Assembly (NCBI GenBank): GCA_947561585.1
Contig: CANNZV010001587.1
Span: 1-64,000 of the forward strand
Direction: 5' to 3'
Source: Caprella mutica
Lineage: Eukaryota; Arthropoda; Malacostraca; Amphipoda; Caprellidae
Length of the DNA: 64,000 bases
Shown: positions 10,713 to 22,199 of the stretch, one piece after another
Numbering within the stretch: position 1 is the stretch's first letter
How the letters are laid out: each line of letters begins with the position of its first letter
The notes under the pieces: model-generated
Told to the model about the DNA's origin: nothing
Databases searched by the model: none
The model's input: only the letters and a program-made list of their open reading frames with translations
Made by a program: the position numbers and the translations under genes

Positions 10713-11851
10713 ATGGTTAGCTGGGAGGTACTTATAGGCTATAAAAATAAGTAAAATTTGTAATCTAAATAATTGTTATAGCATTGTAGTGTAATGAAAC
10801 TTATGTTACAAATGATTGACATTTTATATTATTTATTTCTTATGTTATTATTACAATATTATGTGTGTTATAATTTTAAGAACAGTAATAAATGCTGATG
10901 AAAATGTTAACTAGTGCCCAAGTGGTGAGTCAGTGGCCAAAATAATATAGCGTCTTGCGTGACGCTTTCAAACCTTAGTAAATCGCGATCTGCCGGCAGT
11001 GCTTATCAAGACATAGTACTTTGTCAAGTATCTCTATTCTCCCGAACTAGCAGATTTATTGGTGTATATTGCTTAGACTGTGTGATATTTTTCTATAAGG
11101 TTGTGCAGTGAAATTTGTCGAAATAATATGGCAATCAGGGTTTTACTCATTTGCTTAAATGAGGGTAATGATATATATGTATAAGCGTTAGGATAATCGT
11201 TAGTGGTTATTCTTTTGCAAGTGAATCTTTCCTGTCCTTACTTCCTACTTCCTTACATAAAATCACTACTTTATATTTCATTTTCATTCTTTGTTTGTCC
11301 TTCATTATCTTTTGCTAATTTTACCTTTTCCGTTGCATCTGTATTTTTGCTAAAGTATTTAAGCGAGTTCCAAGAGTAGTATACAAATCAGCCGGCAGTT
11401 AACGTAATTGCGACTCTAGTGCTATATTTTTTTGGATTTCTAGGTTTATAATAACTTAGTGGAGTCTTCCTAATTATGTAAATAACTTTAAAACTGTTAC
11501 TTCAAATGTCTACTAGTCGGGAAAGTACGGTATTGTGAAGGGGAATTTATATTGATTGCGACGGGTGGCTATCTTTGAGTTGAAATTTCTTTATTCAAGT
11601 TTTCAGCATTCATATTTTTCTATTAGTATTTAGTTTCGAGTATTATTATTTTTCTTGTTTACCAATTAGTATCAATTTGTTAATTTTCCATCGGTTTTCC
11701 AGGTTCACGGTTTGATAAGATTAAATGGTTTAATACCTGAAACTATTATGTCCTGAAGCTAGCCGCTATATTTGAGTTATGAGAATTGATGAGAAAATAG
11801 CCCAGAACTGAAATATCTGGGTGTGCTAACCTAATTGAGCGGCTACCCTAA
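10713..11851. other. AT-rich stretch, possible LTR of a BEL/Pao element
   Basis: No gene is seen. Bases 10921-10963 match 1398-1440 (GTGAGTCAGTGGCCAAAATA). Because a BEL-type primer-binding site lies at 12192, the segment from about 10910 to 12187 could be a long terminal repeat. Its left border and a second copy were not found, so this is only a suggestion. Confidence 0.3.
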
Positions 11852-12035
11852 TGTGACACTCTCTATTATATTTGTGTGACACTCCCTATTATATTTGTGT
11901 GACACTCCCTATTATATTTGTGTGACACTCTCTATTATATTTGTGTGACACTCCCTATTATATTTGTGTGACACTCTCTATTATATTTGTGTGACACTCC
12001 CTATTATATTTGTGTGACGCTCCCTATTATATTTG
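11852..12035 (+). repeat. Tandem array, eight copies of a 23-bp unit
   Basis: Eight direct units start TGTGACACTCCCTATTATAT and continue TTG. They differ only by C/T at one position, plus one A-to-G change in the last unit. It lacks the non-repetitive spacers of a CRISPR array. It sits inside the possible LTR upstream of the primer-binding-site motif. Confidence 0.9.
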
Positions 12036-12191
12036 TGCAAATATTATCTTGTTCTGTTTAATCTTTCGTAAATACATCTAATTTGAATTAGATGCTTGTT
12101 TCTTTTATTCCGCGAGCCCTGTGGTCAGTTTCTAGGTTTTCTCTCAGTAGTTATTATGCTAGCCTGGTAACTCTCCCTACCGCTACATAAA

Positions 12192-12209
12192 TGGTGCCCA
12201 GACCAGGAT
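12192..12209 (+). other. Possible BEL/Pao primer-binding site
   Basis: TGGTGCCCAGACCAGGAT follows CTACATAAA directly, as expected where a 5' LTR ending in CA is followed by a tRNA primer-binding site. The TGGTGCC...GACCAGGAT form is typical of BEL/Pao elements. No Gag follows, and the next 450 bases are AT-rich, so the element would be a remnant. Confidence 0.35.
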
Positions 12210-12673
12210 TAGTGGAATATTGGATAGGTGTTTGTTTCAGATAGGTGTATTTTTCACTTTATAATTTTCTATTTATGAGTTTAATTTTTTTTATTTAGTC
12301 ATTTTCAATTGGTAATTTTCTCTTAGGGTATTTTTTTTATGGTTGATGCATTAAACAACAATTGTTGATGCATTAAACTCTAAACTAATCTTTGTCTCAT
12401 TTGTTTACTTATTGAATTTCATAATCATGTTATATGGTAAACTAACTCCTTTCGATTGTGACTCTGGATGGCCCGGTATTTCTCCCATCATAGAAGAAGA
12501 GGGCGCAGATTCATAAATTGACAATTTACTAACATTCAATTATATTTCTATTTAAAATTGGCTGTATTTCAATATTGTGATCTAACGAGCTGTTTTATTT
12601 TCCAGCTATGAGTCACGATCGTTTGAGTGGGAACGTGATTGATACTAAGTCCAGAGTAAAGAGAGAAGAACCT

Positions 12674-13130
12674 ACTATATCTTTTCCAATTGACGTTCCT
12701 CCAAATGAAATAACATTTCATCAAAGTGAAATATAACTTAATCAAAGTAAAATAGAATTTCATTAAAGTGAAAAAACATTTCATCAAAGTGAAATAACAT
12801 TTCATCAAAGTGAAATAACAATTCCTCCAAGTGAACTATCAATTCCTCAAAATGAAATATCATTTCAGCAGAATAAAAATCGAATCAATTAAATTTATTA
12901 CGTGAAATTTATTTACATGAAATTTATTAACATGATATTTATTTGCATGAAATTTATTTACATGAAAAACACACATTTTCACACATTTATTTACATGAAA
13001 TTTATTTACATGAAATTTATTCACATGAAATTTATTTACATGAAATTTATTTACATGAAATTTATTCACATGAAATTTATTTACATAAAAAAATGTATAT
13101 AAAATTTGTTTACATGAAAAAAATTCACAT
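12674..13130 (+). repeat. Left arm of a large foldback element
   Basis: The outer part (12674-12895) consists of 21-bp units related to ATTTCATCAAAGTGAAATAAC. The inner part (12896-13130) consists of 15-bp units TTTACATGAAATTTA. Both parts recur inverted, in mirror order, at 13345-13405 and 14337-14749, starting from ACTATA at 12674 against TATAGT at 14744-14749. Peptide repeats can be read from both strands, but they follow from the 21- and 15-bp periods and are not taken as genes. Confidence 0.85.
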
Positions 13131-13410
13131 AGAATTGTTACATAAGTTTTCATTAATTTTTTTAGTAATTATTTTTGATAGATTTTTCATATATTTTATT
13201 TACTATTATTTTACATATTTTTTCTTTTACTATTAATACCCCACTAAAATTAATGGGGTAGTTTATAAGTAAACTTGAAAAATATGTAAAATTAAATTTA
13301 TATAAAAAAAGTATTATGTAGTTAATTGATGCAAAGAAGACTAAATGAAAATAAATTTCATGTAAATAAATTTCATGCAAATAAATTTCATGTAAATAGA
13401 TTTATGGTGA
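13131..13410. repeat. Foldback loop and first part of the right arm
   Basis: The loop (13131-13344) is AT-rich and holds a small palindrome TACCCCACTAAAATTAATGG at about 13237. From 13345 the 15-bp repeat returns in inverted orientation (AAATTTCATGTAAAT). At about 13406 it is cut by the nested element and resumes at 14337. Confidence 0.65.
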
Positions 13411-14332
13411 CCGGTACATTCCACCTCGGTATTTTCCACCCCGGTAAATTCCACCCGGTATATTGCATCTTAGGTATATTCCACCCCACTTCACGGGTTA
13501 GGTTTGTTTAGTTATTAATAATAGTCATTCATTAATATTATAATTATGTAATGCTAGGTAACTCGCATTTTCACTGCTAATCACAAAAATTAAATTTTTC
13601 ACTACACATGTAACAGAACAGCAGAAAGAACGGTTGTGTGAACGCATTTATCAGTTGAGGTATTTAGATTTTCAATCTCAAGCTGATTTTTTAAACTATC
13701 ACCAACACAACAGCGATATTAATTGTAAGATGATGTCATATAGTATTTATTGTTTACTTATTTCATTTTGAATTTTGAATTTTAACTTCTTGTGAAATTG
13801 GTGGTTTTTGACAGAAGGCTTTTTTTTGCACAGGGTTTCAAGACTGGGAGATTATTGTCTTTTATCACAAAGAGAGATTCTGATCACGGTGAATTTGGTC
13901 TTAGAATCCAAAACAGCAACTTATAAGAAAAGAGCGAAAACATTGAATGGTTGTCTCTGCTAGTCGATTCTTTCCATACCACATACAACCATTGTTGTGG
14001 GAGCACATGTGCAGTTTCATGGTAAAAAGGTATTAATATTAACTTTTTCAACACGTATACTTTGAAAAAAACTACCATATTTAGAATATTTGTAATTTTA
14101 TTAGGATAAAATTTCAATTGACTTGGGCTACCTCTAAATATTGTCCAAATGTCTCAGGATATCGTCTGAGTTATTTTTTCATCGGTAAAAATTATTTAAC
14201 AAATGGCCATCAAAAAGTAAAATCTTTAGATTTTTATTGTCACCCAAATTAACATTGTCACAGGGGTGGAATATACCTGGGGTGTAATATACCGCGGTGG
14301 AATTTACAGGGGTGGAATATACCTAGAACCTA
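13411..14332. mobile_element. Inverted-repeat element nested in the foldback
   Basis: The left end is a short array of GGTATATTCCACCCC-like units (13411-13495) and the right end holds the same unit inverted (14262-14330, GGGGTGGAATATACC). The interior has no recognised domain. It interrupts the inverted 15-bp array of the foldback arm, so it inserted later. The design, with termini made of inverted tandem arrays, is the same as that of the foldback it sits in. Confidence 0.7.
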
Positions 14333-14336
14333 AAGT

Positions 14337-14749
14337 TATATGTGAATAAATTTCATGTAAATAAATTTATATGTGAATAAATTTCATGTAAATAAATTTC
14401 ATGTAAATAAATATCATGTTAATAAATTTCATGTAAATAAATTTCACGTAATAAATTTAATTGACTGCGTATTGATTCGATTTTTATTCTGCTGAAATGA
14501 TATTTCATTTGGAGGAAACGCTATTTCATTTTGAGGAATTGATAGTTCACTTGGAGGAATTGTTATTTTACTTTGATGAAATGTTTTTTCACTTTGATGA
14601 AATTCTATTTTACTTTGATGAAGTTATATTTCACTTTGATGAAATGCTATTTCACTTTGATGAAATGATATTTAACTTTAATGAAATTATATTTCACTTT
14701 GATGAAATGTTATTTCATTTGGAGGAACTTCAATTGGAAAAGGTATAGT
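14337..14749 (+). repeat. Right arm of the foldback element
   Basis: This is the mirror image of 12674-13130: 15-bp AAATTTCATGTAAATA units to 14460, a unique join including TCGATTTTTATTCTGCTGAA, then 21-bp units to the terminal TATAGT at 14744-14749. The tyrosine-recombinase reading frame starts immediately to its right and is open leftward into the arm. Confidence 0.85.
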
Positions 14750-14757
14750 TTGAAGCT

Positions 14758-16699
14758 AGTTGCAAGAAAAGGCAACTATAAAAAGTGCATGATTTGCAAA
14801 AATCTTTATCTGAATTTGCCCGATCATGTGAACAAATTTCACAAAATATCAAGAACAGATGCCAGCTACGATCGGTTCGTTAGAGATCCACCAACTATTC
14901 CAAGATGCTACACCAAGTTTTTTGATGGTCGAGTTGTGGAGTTAGAAGGAAAGGAATTACAAGAGGCTAAAATGGAATTTGGCGATGAAGTGGAAGAAAA
15001 AGGGACTGATCTTGAAATTAGAAAAGGCTTAAGAGAAGATATCGAAAGAGTTAGAGAATATTTAAAAACTGCAAAAGGTAATGATCGAGAAAATAAGTTA
15101 GCAGAATTGGAAGAGTTTTATGAAATGTATAAGAACTGCAGGTATCCAGATCCTAGAACTTACTCTGATAAAGTAAAGATATGGAAGGAAGGCTATCTAG
15201 ACAATCTAAAGAAACAAAATTGCAAGGAACCAGCACGAGTGCAGCGAATGGCTATGGATGTTTTCCTCGATTGCGAGAAAATGAGTGGAATCCTTCAAAC
15301 ATTTGATGAAATTAGCAAGCCTATTACCGTAAAAAATATTTTGTTGCATTTTCGTGATTGTAAAGATAAATCTCATTTATCAAAAATAACTTATATTGGT
15401 CGTTTCAGTGCTTTTCTAGAATACTTGCTCGTTTCTATCGACAGTCCAGAAGCCAACAAGAATGCAAACCACCAGGAAATGGCTGCTCGTCAATTTACTT
15501 ATCAGCAAATTCAGAGCGGAATCAGAAAAGAATTAGGAATACTTAACAAACTAAAAGGGAAGGATATCATTGCTAAGAAAGAAAAGGCTAAGAATAAAAT
15601 TGTTACAGATGATGAAATAGAAGAACTAATGCAAAGGACGCGATCCTTTCTATCTGACATCTCTCAGCAGATGAAAAGTGATCTCCATTATAATGGCAAA
15701 GAAATAACTAAGATTAAAGATACATTGATAGCAGTTGCAACTTTGAGACTCGGCAGGAGGTCATTGGAAATGACAAGAATGACTTTAGAAGAGGTGAAAG
15801 CTGCCACAATGTCTATAATTGATGGAATTAAATATTTCACAATTAACGTGTGCTAACAGAAGAACACCTATACAGGAGAAGCTGCTCCAGTTGTGTACCA
15901 GGAACAAGAGTATTTTTTATTATTTGGGTTCATCACTCATTTGAGAGATAAATTAACATCGGATGAAAATTGTAAAGTTGTCTTCCCTGCTAATTGTAAG
16001 TCTAACTCAAGAGTAGATCATTCACTTGGATTGTCCGCAGCGTATAAGATATTACAAAAATTCCAAACACTCTCGGGAAAACCAATTTCCTACCGAACAA
16101 TAAGAGGGTCCAATGTTTCCAATAGCAGTGAGAAAAACTTCTCGGAAGAGCATCTGAATCATCTCTCAAAATCCATGAATCATTCAAGTTCCACAGCAGA
16201 TAGTTACTAAGATTACAGTTCGATCAACAATTCAATATCCCACATTTTAAGCAAAACTAATTCGGATTGCACTGCGTCAACATCTGGATTGACAATTTCA
16301 ACGCCAACTAAAGCAACTTCCCAAACATTCGATCCAGACATCAGTATTATAAGTGGTCCCTCATCATCTACAGAGTCCCTATCCAAAAATTTACATGAGA
16401 CTTCAAAGAGGAAGAGGAGTGTCTATGAAGATCCCAACAGAACTGCTGACCTTGAAGAAACACTTAGAGAGCTTCGTTCTAAAAAAGTTAAATTTTCTTC
16501 AGTTGACGAATCTCTGCTCAAAGAAGAGATCAAAATCATAATTAGAAAAATGGAAGAAGCTGGCGCCAAGCATTCATTAATTACAAAGAATGGCGGGATT
16601 AGTGTAGTGCCAGTCAATAAAGAACTAACGATAAGATTACGATCAGCTAGCTCCCACAAAGCTTTTGAGAGGAATCATAAAAGAATTTCTGCTGACTGA
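14758..16699 (+). pseudogene. Tyrosine recombinase, Crypton-like transposase, two nonsense codons
   Basis: A single reading frame runs from the edge of the foldback to TGA at 16697, broken only by TAA at 15854 and TAA at 16208. The N-terminal part has a C2H2-type finger (CMICKNLYLNLPDHVNKFHK). The middle is lysine/glutamate-rich. The recombinase part has box I ATLRLGRRSLEMTRMTLEEV with the catalytic Arg, and a second box YRTIRGSNVSN followed by SMNHSSSTADSY. The usual HxxR histidine appears replaced by Arg. The second stop falls exactly where the second Tyr of a typical YY pair would be. The C-terminal tail (16211-16699) is charged and unassigned. The reaction would be cut-and-rejoin through a Tyr-DNA link; this copy is probably inactive. 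The start codon is unclear. Confidence 0.75.
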
Positions 16700-17120
16700 A
16701 TAGTTATTCTGTTTATTCTTCCATGTTTTTTAAATTAACGTTTGTTTTTTATTTCATACATATTTGTTATATAATTAATGCCAGATGGTCTTAATATTTA
16801 TATTTAGTTCATGTGCAATTTTCTAAATGTTATGAGCGTCTTTAGTTGATTATATATTTCAATTTTGAATAACAAAGTTTCAAACTACTATACAGTGTTT
16901 AATTTCCTACAAACTTCATGATAATCATCATTTTTTAATTACTTGCTGAACTTACAGCTGAGGTAGGAATTGTTGGTCTGCCTGGTGAACTCTAAACGTC
17001 TGCTAAGAATTCCAGAGTACTGAGCAGGGAGGTTGACCCCTGAATGCTCATGGGCACTCCGGTTGAGGGGTGCTGGTGGCATTTGCTCTGTTTGGCCAGT
17101 CAGATTTCTAATTTATTTTA
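16700..17120. other. Spacer and probable 5' part of a LINE
   Basis: Up to about 16940 the sequence is AT-rich with nothing recognised. From about 16950 GC content rises and the text leads into the PHD-finger frame at 17121, so the last 170 bases are probably the 5' untranslated region of that retrotransposon. Confidence 0.4.
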
Positions 17121-20003
17121 ATGATTGAGGGTGAAGATGTGCTCTGTAGCTCAAGTGACACACGTAATAACCGAAAGAAAAGAGTTAAATGTGCACTGTG
17201 TTCTGGATGGTTTCACATGTCATGTGTGGGACTGACCAGGGCACAGGCATCAGTTATAGTAAGATGGGTTCGTGTCGAGGGCGAGGTACAATCGATGACT
17301 CCCAGGAGCAGCCCAATCAGCTGTTGAATTTGGAGGCATATATTGGTGGCTATCGTAGCAGGTTGAGAGTCCTAAATACGATTCCCATGGGATCAGTAAT
17401 AGCTGTGGCGGGAGCCCTCCGACTGTTATTGCAGGGGGCTCTGACGCAGAAGACCCAATTAGCATGGACAAGGCTTATGAGCTTCTGCTACTGGGGGCTA
17501 CAGTGCCCAGATGGCGGTAGGGAAGGTCGTAAGGTTGGTTTCTCTTGCTACCAAAATCAATCTGCAGGTGGCCCAGTTTTTAGAGACCGACTCCCTACCT
17601 ACGCTGCCTGAACCCATAATCCCAGTTGTTAATAATCGACACGCTTCAGACGATGACAAGTTACAAAAGTTGAAAAAAAGAGTGGCAGCTAAGTTTGCAG
17701 ATGGTGACGTGAGTGGAGCAGTTCGTGAGCTGTCATCTTCGGATGGACTGGCCCAACGGAACGAAGAGACTGTCAGAGCGTTGAGGTCTAAACACCCGCC
17801 TGCCCCGCTAGACTTGATGATGCTAGAGCCTCCGGATAATTCTCTAATTGTGCCTATTGTTTCGGAGGAGGATGTCCAGAGGGCTGTTAATTCTTTCCGT
17901 CCTGGTTCTGCCGGAGGTCCTGATGGCTTCAGGCCAGGTCATTTGAAGACGCTATTGTCCCATTCATCTGCAGAGGCTGGAGTACGTCTTTTGACCACTC
18001 TGACAGATTTTGTGAATGCGATATTGAGAGGAGAAGTTCCTGATTTTGATTTGTCAACTTTCTATGGAGCCACATTATGCGCTTTAACCAAAAAGGATGG
18101 TGGTATCAGACCCATAGCAGTTGGTAATACCTTGCGTAGGTTGGCTGCCAAGGTTGGTGCGCGCCCCTTATCACACTCTCTTGGTAGTGAATTAAGACCG
18201 GTTCAGCTTGGGTTCTCTACGAAGGGTGGCTGTGAAGCTGCCGCACATTCTGCAAGACGGTACTTGAATGACTGTAACCATAGGAGGGTGTTTCTCAAGG
18301 TGGATATGAAAAACGCTTTCAATTGACTGAGGAGAGATACCTTCCTTACTGTTATTCGTAACCGTGTGCCGGAGCTATATAGCCTCCTTTGGCAAGCTTA
18401 TTCTTCGCCTTCAGCTTTGTTTTTTGGTGAAGAGGTGCTGAGGTCGGAGACAGGTATCCAGCAGGGTGACCATTTTGGACCGGCTATGTTTGCTCTTGGA
18501 ATTGACGAGGTGGCTCGCAGGGTTGAGTCAGAGTTCAATGTATGGTATCTGGACGACGCAGCCCTGGGAGATACACCGGGGAGAGTTTTGGAGGACGTAA
18601 AAACCTTGATAGATTGGTTGAGTGCCATCGGACTTGAAGTTTATAGCGCGAAATGTGAGCTGACCATTCTCGATGATAATGCCCCTGGTGAAACAGAATT
18701 GTTGTTCCGGGCAGTGCTTCCAAATGTCAGAGTGGTTCATAAGGACAATTGCTCCTTGTTGGGTGCGCCTTTAAGTGACTTGGGTATCCCCAAGGAGATT
18801 TTAAGGAAGAAAGAAGATCTGGATCTCATGGTCTCTCGATTGCGGGTGGTGGATAACCATTAAGCCTTCTTTTTGTTGAGAAATGTTTTCTCCATTCCGA
18901 AGCTACAATATGTTCTGCGGGCTTCTCCAGCTTACAAGCACGTAGTCGAACATAGCTGCTTTGATGAATCACTTAGATCTGCCGTGGCCAGTGTGACCAA
19001 TGTAGAGATGTCAGCTGATTCTTGGGTTCAGGCAACTTTACCGGTTGGCCTTGGTGGACTGGGTTGTAGGAGAGCTGGAGATATTGCCTTGCCTGCTTTT
19101 GTGTCTTCAATGTATTCTGTGAGTGATTTAGTTGAAACCATTCTTTCTAATATTAATGTAGTCGATACCGGAGAGCTTACGCATGCAGTTGGGACATGGA
19201 GGCAGGGTTTACAGGCTGGTCTCCCGGTACCAGTCCATGAGTCCAGTCAAAAAGAATGGGATACACCACGGTCTCATTCATTAATGGAGAGTCTGTTGGC
19301 TAGAGCTGATCAGGTGGCAAGGGCACGACTATTATCTGCATCTCTTAAAGAAACTGGAGTGTGTTTGAACGCGATTCCCATACCGTCATTGGGTGCACAG
19401 CTCGATCCAAAGGTCCTGAGGGGAGCCATTGCTCTCAGAATTGGTGCCAGAGTTTGTGAACTTCATTCTTGCCGCTGTGGTAGTGGGATGGATGTCAGAG
19501 GACTGCATGGCCTGTCTTGTAGATACAGTTCTGGGCGTCACCCAAGACATGCAGCAATGAATGATGTGGTAAAACGGGCTTTGCAGAGAGCAGGACTCCC
19601 TTCAGTACTTGAGCCTCCTGGGCTTGACAGAGGTGATGGTAAACGCCCAGATGGTATTACTGTGTTTCCTTACATGAATGGAAAGAGTCTGATTTGGGAT
19701 TGCACGTGTGTCGACACATTTGCCGAGACACACCTCAATGATTCCGCAGTTGAGGCTACGGAGAACCGTAAACGTCAGAAATACACCGCCCTTGGAGATG
19801 CATACATATTTGAGCCAATTGTTATAGAGACCACAGGAGCGTACGGTAGTACGACCTCCTTAATCATGAAGTCCATAGGTAGACGCCATGTTGAGACAAC
19901 GAATGATCCAAGGGAGTCTGCCTGGTTCCAACAGCGAATGGCTCTTGCGATCCAGAGAGGGAATGCCTTCAGCTTCCTCTCAGCCGCGAAGGAGAGGTTT
20001 TAG
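17121..20003 (+). pseudogene. Non-LTR retrotransposon: PHD finger, RT, PD-(D/E)XK-like endonuclease
   Basis: The first frame encodes a PHD-type zinc finger (KCALCSGWFHMSCVGLT; one late Cys looks changed to Arg). A helical region follows in another frame (17300-17510). The original frame then carries RT: GGPDGFRPGHLKTLL, TKKDGGIRPIAVGNTLRR, KVDMKNAFN, GIQQGDHFGPAMFA and the active site WYLDDAALGD. The C-terminal part has a Cys/His cluster (CELHSCRCGSG...GLHGLSC), RHAAMNDVVKRAL and KRPDGITVFP...LIWDCTCVD, which fits a restriction-like nuclease core. Defects are two frameshifts (about 17300 and 17500) and stops at 18325 and 18861. I recognise the RT/nuclease architecture as one widespread in invertebrate genomes but cannot name the clade. 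The copy is dead but nearly full length. Confidence 0.8.
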
Positions 20004-20300
20004 AGGATCGGGTCCACCCCTTCAGGGAACTCGACCCCTCACTCGTAGTTCCTGAAGGAATTTCCTCTTCTGTAAAGATTTTATCCTTCTTGTTTTTAAT
20101 GGAAGAATATTGTCTTTTTAAAAAAAAAAATTGAAAACTAGGTCCGATATAGCACTGTGAATGGTGAACTAAGGTCCGGTAACCTTCAAGTTTGATTAAA
20201 TTGTGAATTTCTTGTGAAGGAATGATTTTTAAAGAAGATTTGGGTAGCAAAACCCTCTGTGAGGAAAGAAGGAGGATAGTTAGTGTATTTTAGGGACGTC
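20004..20300 (+). other. LINE 3' untranslated region
   Basis: It follows the stop of the PHD-RT-nuclease frame. It contains a short palindrome TTCAGGGAAC...TTCCTGAA at about 20022-20062 and an A-rich tract at about 20121. The exact 3' end is not clear. A G-rich MITE has inserted directly to its right, with CGGAATAAG duplicated. Confidence 0.45.
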
Positions 20301-20309
20301 CGGAATAAG

Positions 20310-20654
20310 GGGGTACGGTCAAGAGCCCCCTCGTTCATAAGGCCCCCCCCCCCCCGGTCATAAGCCCCCCCTCCCTGTTTTTTTTAATCCTTATTTACCT
20401 AGTTAAAAAAATGAAGAACTACTTAGATAGAAATAACTGAGAGTTGCTAATGTAGTTTGTTGTATCCGCTAGTTTGTTGTACTACACACTTCATGATTGT
20501 TTAATGACCTGACAGGGGGGTTCGGGGATATACATATATTTTATATTTAATCAGTAATGAACTACAAAAGTGTCAATAAGGATTAAATAATATAGGTAAA
20601 TAAGGATTTAAAAACAGGGGGGCTCGTGACCGTGGGGGCTTATGACCTACACCC
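20310..20654 (+). mobile_element. G-rich-ended MITE, copy 3 (perfect 9-bp TSD)
   Basis: It starts GGGGTACGGTCAAGAGCCCC and ends GACCTACACCC, and is flanked by CGGAATAAG on both sides (20301-20309 and 20655-20663). It is 345 bp long with the shared core. The left array has three units, partly collapsed into a run of C. Confidence 0.88.
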
Positions 20655-20663
20655 CGGAATAAG

Positions 20664-21163
20664 ATGTCCTGCTGAGTAGCCCATATGGATAGGACCCTCC
20701 GGTAGAATATTGTAACTACCCTTGTTATTCTGAAACAGGCGGCTAACATTTTGTTTATATGTGTCTGTAGTCTAGTCCACTGCTAATACATGCATATTCA
20801 CGGACTACCAGTGTATCGAATATAGTAGTGACAATTGAGACGGTTAGTGTACGTGACGTAATCACCGCAACACTCAAAATTAAATTTAAGACAATCTAAG
20901 AGTGATAAATTATGAAAAAATATTTATTTATTGCCAATATAAGAAGAGAGTAAATGGTGTATTCAGTTATTCAAACTACTTGACCTTAATTTTCGATAAA
21001 GTCTGTTGCCTTAATGACGTCACGGTAACAAATCACTCTACTGTCATTACTACGTATATAGCAGTGGACTGAAAAACAGACCTAATAATGTAGCTGAGAG
21101 ACGTTGTTACAGTTCCAGTGCTATAACTTCCTTGTTCTGAAATTATATCATTTCAGGCAGGGT
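20664..21163. other. Spacer without recognised features
   Basis: No gene, RNA or clear terminal repeat is seen. The sequence is AT-rich with scattered TGACGTCA-like motifs (about 21014), which also occur in the nearby MITE-like families. Confidence 0.4.
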
Positions 21164-21172
21164 AGTAGCTAT

Positions 21173-21633
21173 GAAGTACGGTCAAGAGCCCCCCCGGTCA
21201 TAAGCACCCCCCGGTCATAAGCCCCCCCCGGTCATGAGCCCCCCTAGGTCATAAGCCCCCCCCCGGTCACGTGCCCCCCTTCCCTGTTTTTTGAATCCTT
21301 ATTTACCTAGTTAAACAAATGAAGAACTACTTATATAGAAATAACTGAGAGTTGCTAATGTTGTTTGATGTATCCGCTAGTTTGTTGTACTGCACACTTC
21401 ATGATTGTTTAATGACCTGGCAGGGGGGTTCGGGGGGCGGCACGCCCCCCTATATACATATACTTTATTTCTAATCAGTAATGAACTACAAAAGTGTCAA
21501 TAAGGATTAAATAATATAGGTAAATAAGGATTTAAAAACTGTTGGGCTTGTGATCGGGGGGGCTCATGACCGGGGGGGGGGGGGCTTATGACCTAGGGGA
21601 GCTCTTGACCGGGGGGGCTTATGACCTACAACA
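21173..21633 (+). mobile_element. G-rich-ended MITE, copy 4 (perfect 9-bp TSD)
   Basis: The left end is GAAGTACGGTCAAGAGCCCC (two G-to-A changes from the consensus) and the right end GACCTACAACA. AGTAGCTAT flanks both sides (21164-21172 and 21634-21642). It is 461 bp long, with longer inverted arrays of GGTCATRAGCCCCC-like units than copy 3. Confidence 0.88.
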
Positions 21634-22199
21634 AGTAGCTATAGATGAGGTCCAACTATACTGCCTATTTCGGTGATATTTTCACATGGCAATTTCCTCA
21701 ATTAACTGATAATGATAGTTTTATTGAAATGTTTTTTTTTTAGAAAATATATCCTATCCCAGATCATAATTGAACCAACATGTTAAAATCAAATAAACGT
21801 CTTAACATTTTAACCACGCCTGTATTAGACCAAAAATGGTATTTTAGGCAAGTGACTCCACGAGCTTCTTATTTGTTCAAAATAAATGACATCACTCGAC
21901 AAACTACATATTACCCAATAATTCAGCTCTCCATATCTTTTAATTCTGACATTGAAATCCATTGAACCATGTTGTTATCAATTTCTTCTATTATTTTTGA
22001 AGCTCCTCTCCAGGCTTCGAGAGAAAAAATGGGTTTATTACAAAAATTTGTGATTATCTTCATCTGTAATTTATCATATGACAACGTTTAAATTAGCCAC
22101 AACTAGCCAAAATCATTGTGGGTAATTTCTGAAAAAGTTCCTGGCCACGGTTCATTTATAATAGTCACTTAGACTAAAATTAGCCACGTCTGGCAACCC

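Noticed and set aside
11852..12035. Direct repeat array resembling CRISPR
   Set aside because: There are no unique spacers, and the genome is eukaryotic. The same applies to the 32-bp array at 38566-39075.
12606..13236. Peptide repeats such as HQSEITF and MKFIY read from the foldback arms, and a short ATG frame after an acceptor-like CCAG at 12601
   Set aside because: The repeats mirror the 21- and 15-bp DNA periods and occur on both strands. The ATG frame hits a stop before the arm unless a frameshift is assumed.
13884..14117. Minus-strand frame of 77 codons inside the nested element
   Set aside because: No recognisable domain, and the plus strand shows equally open short frames.
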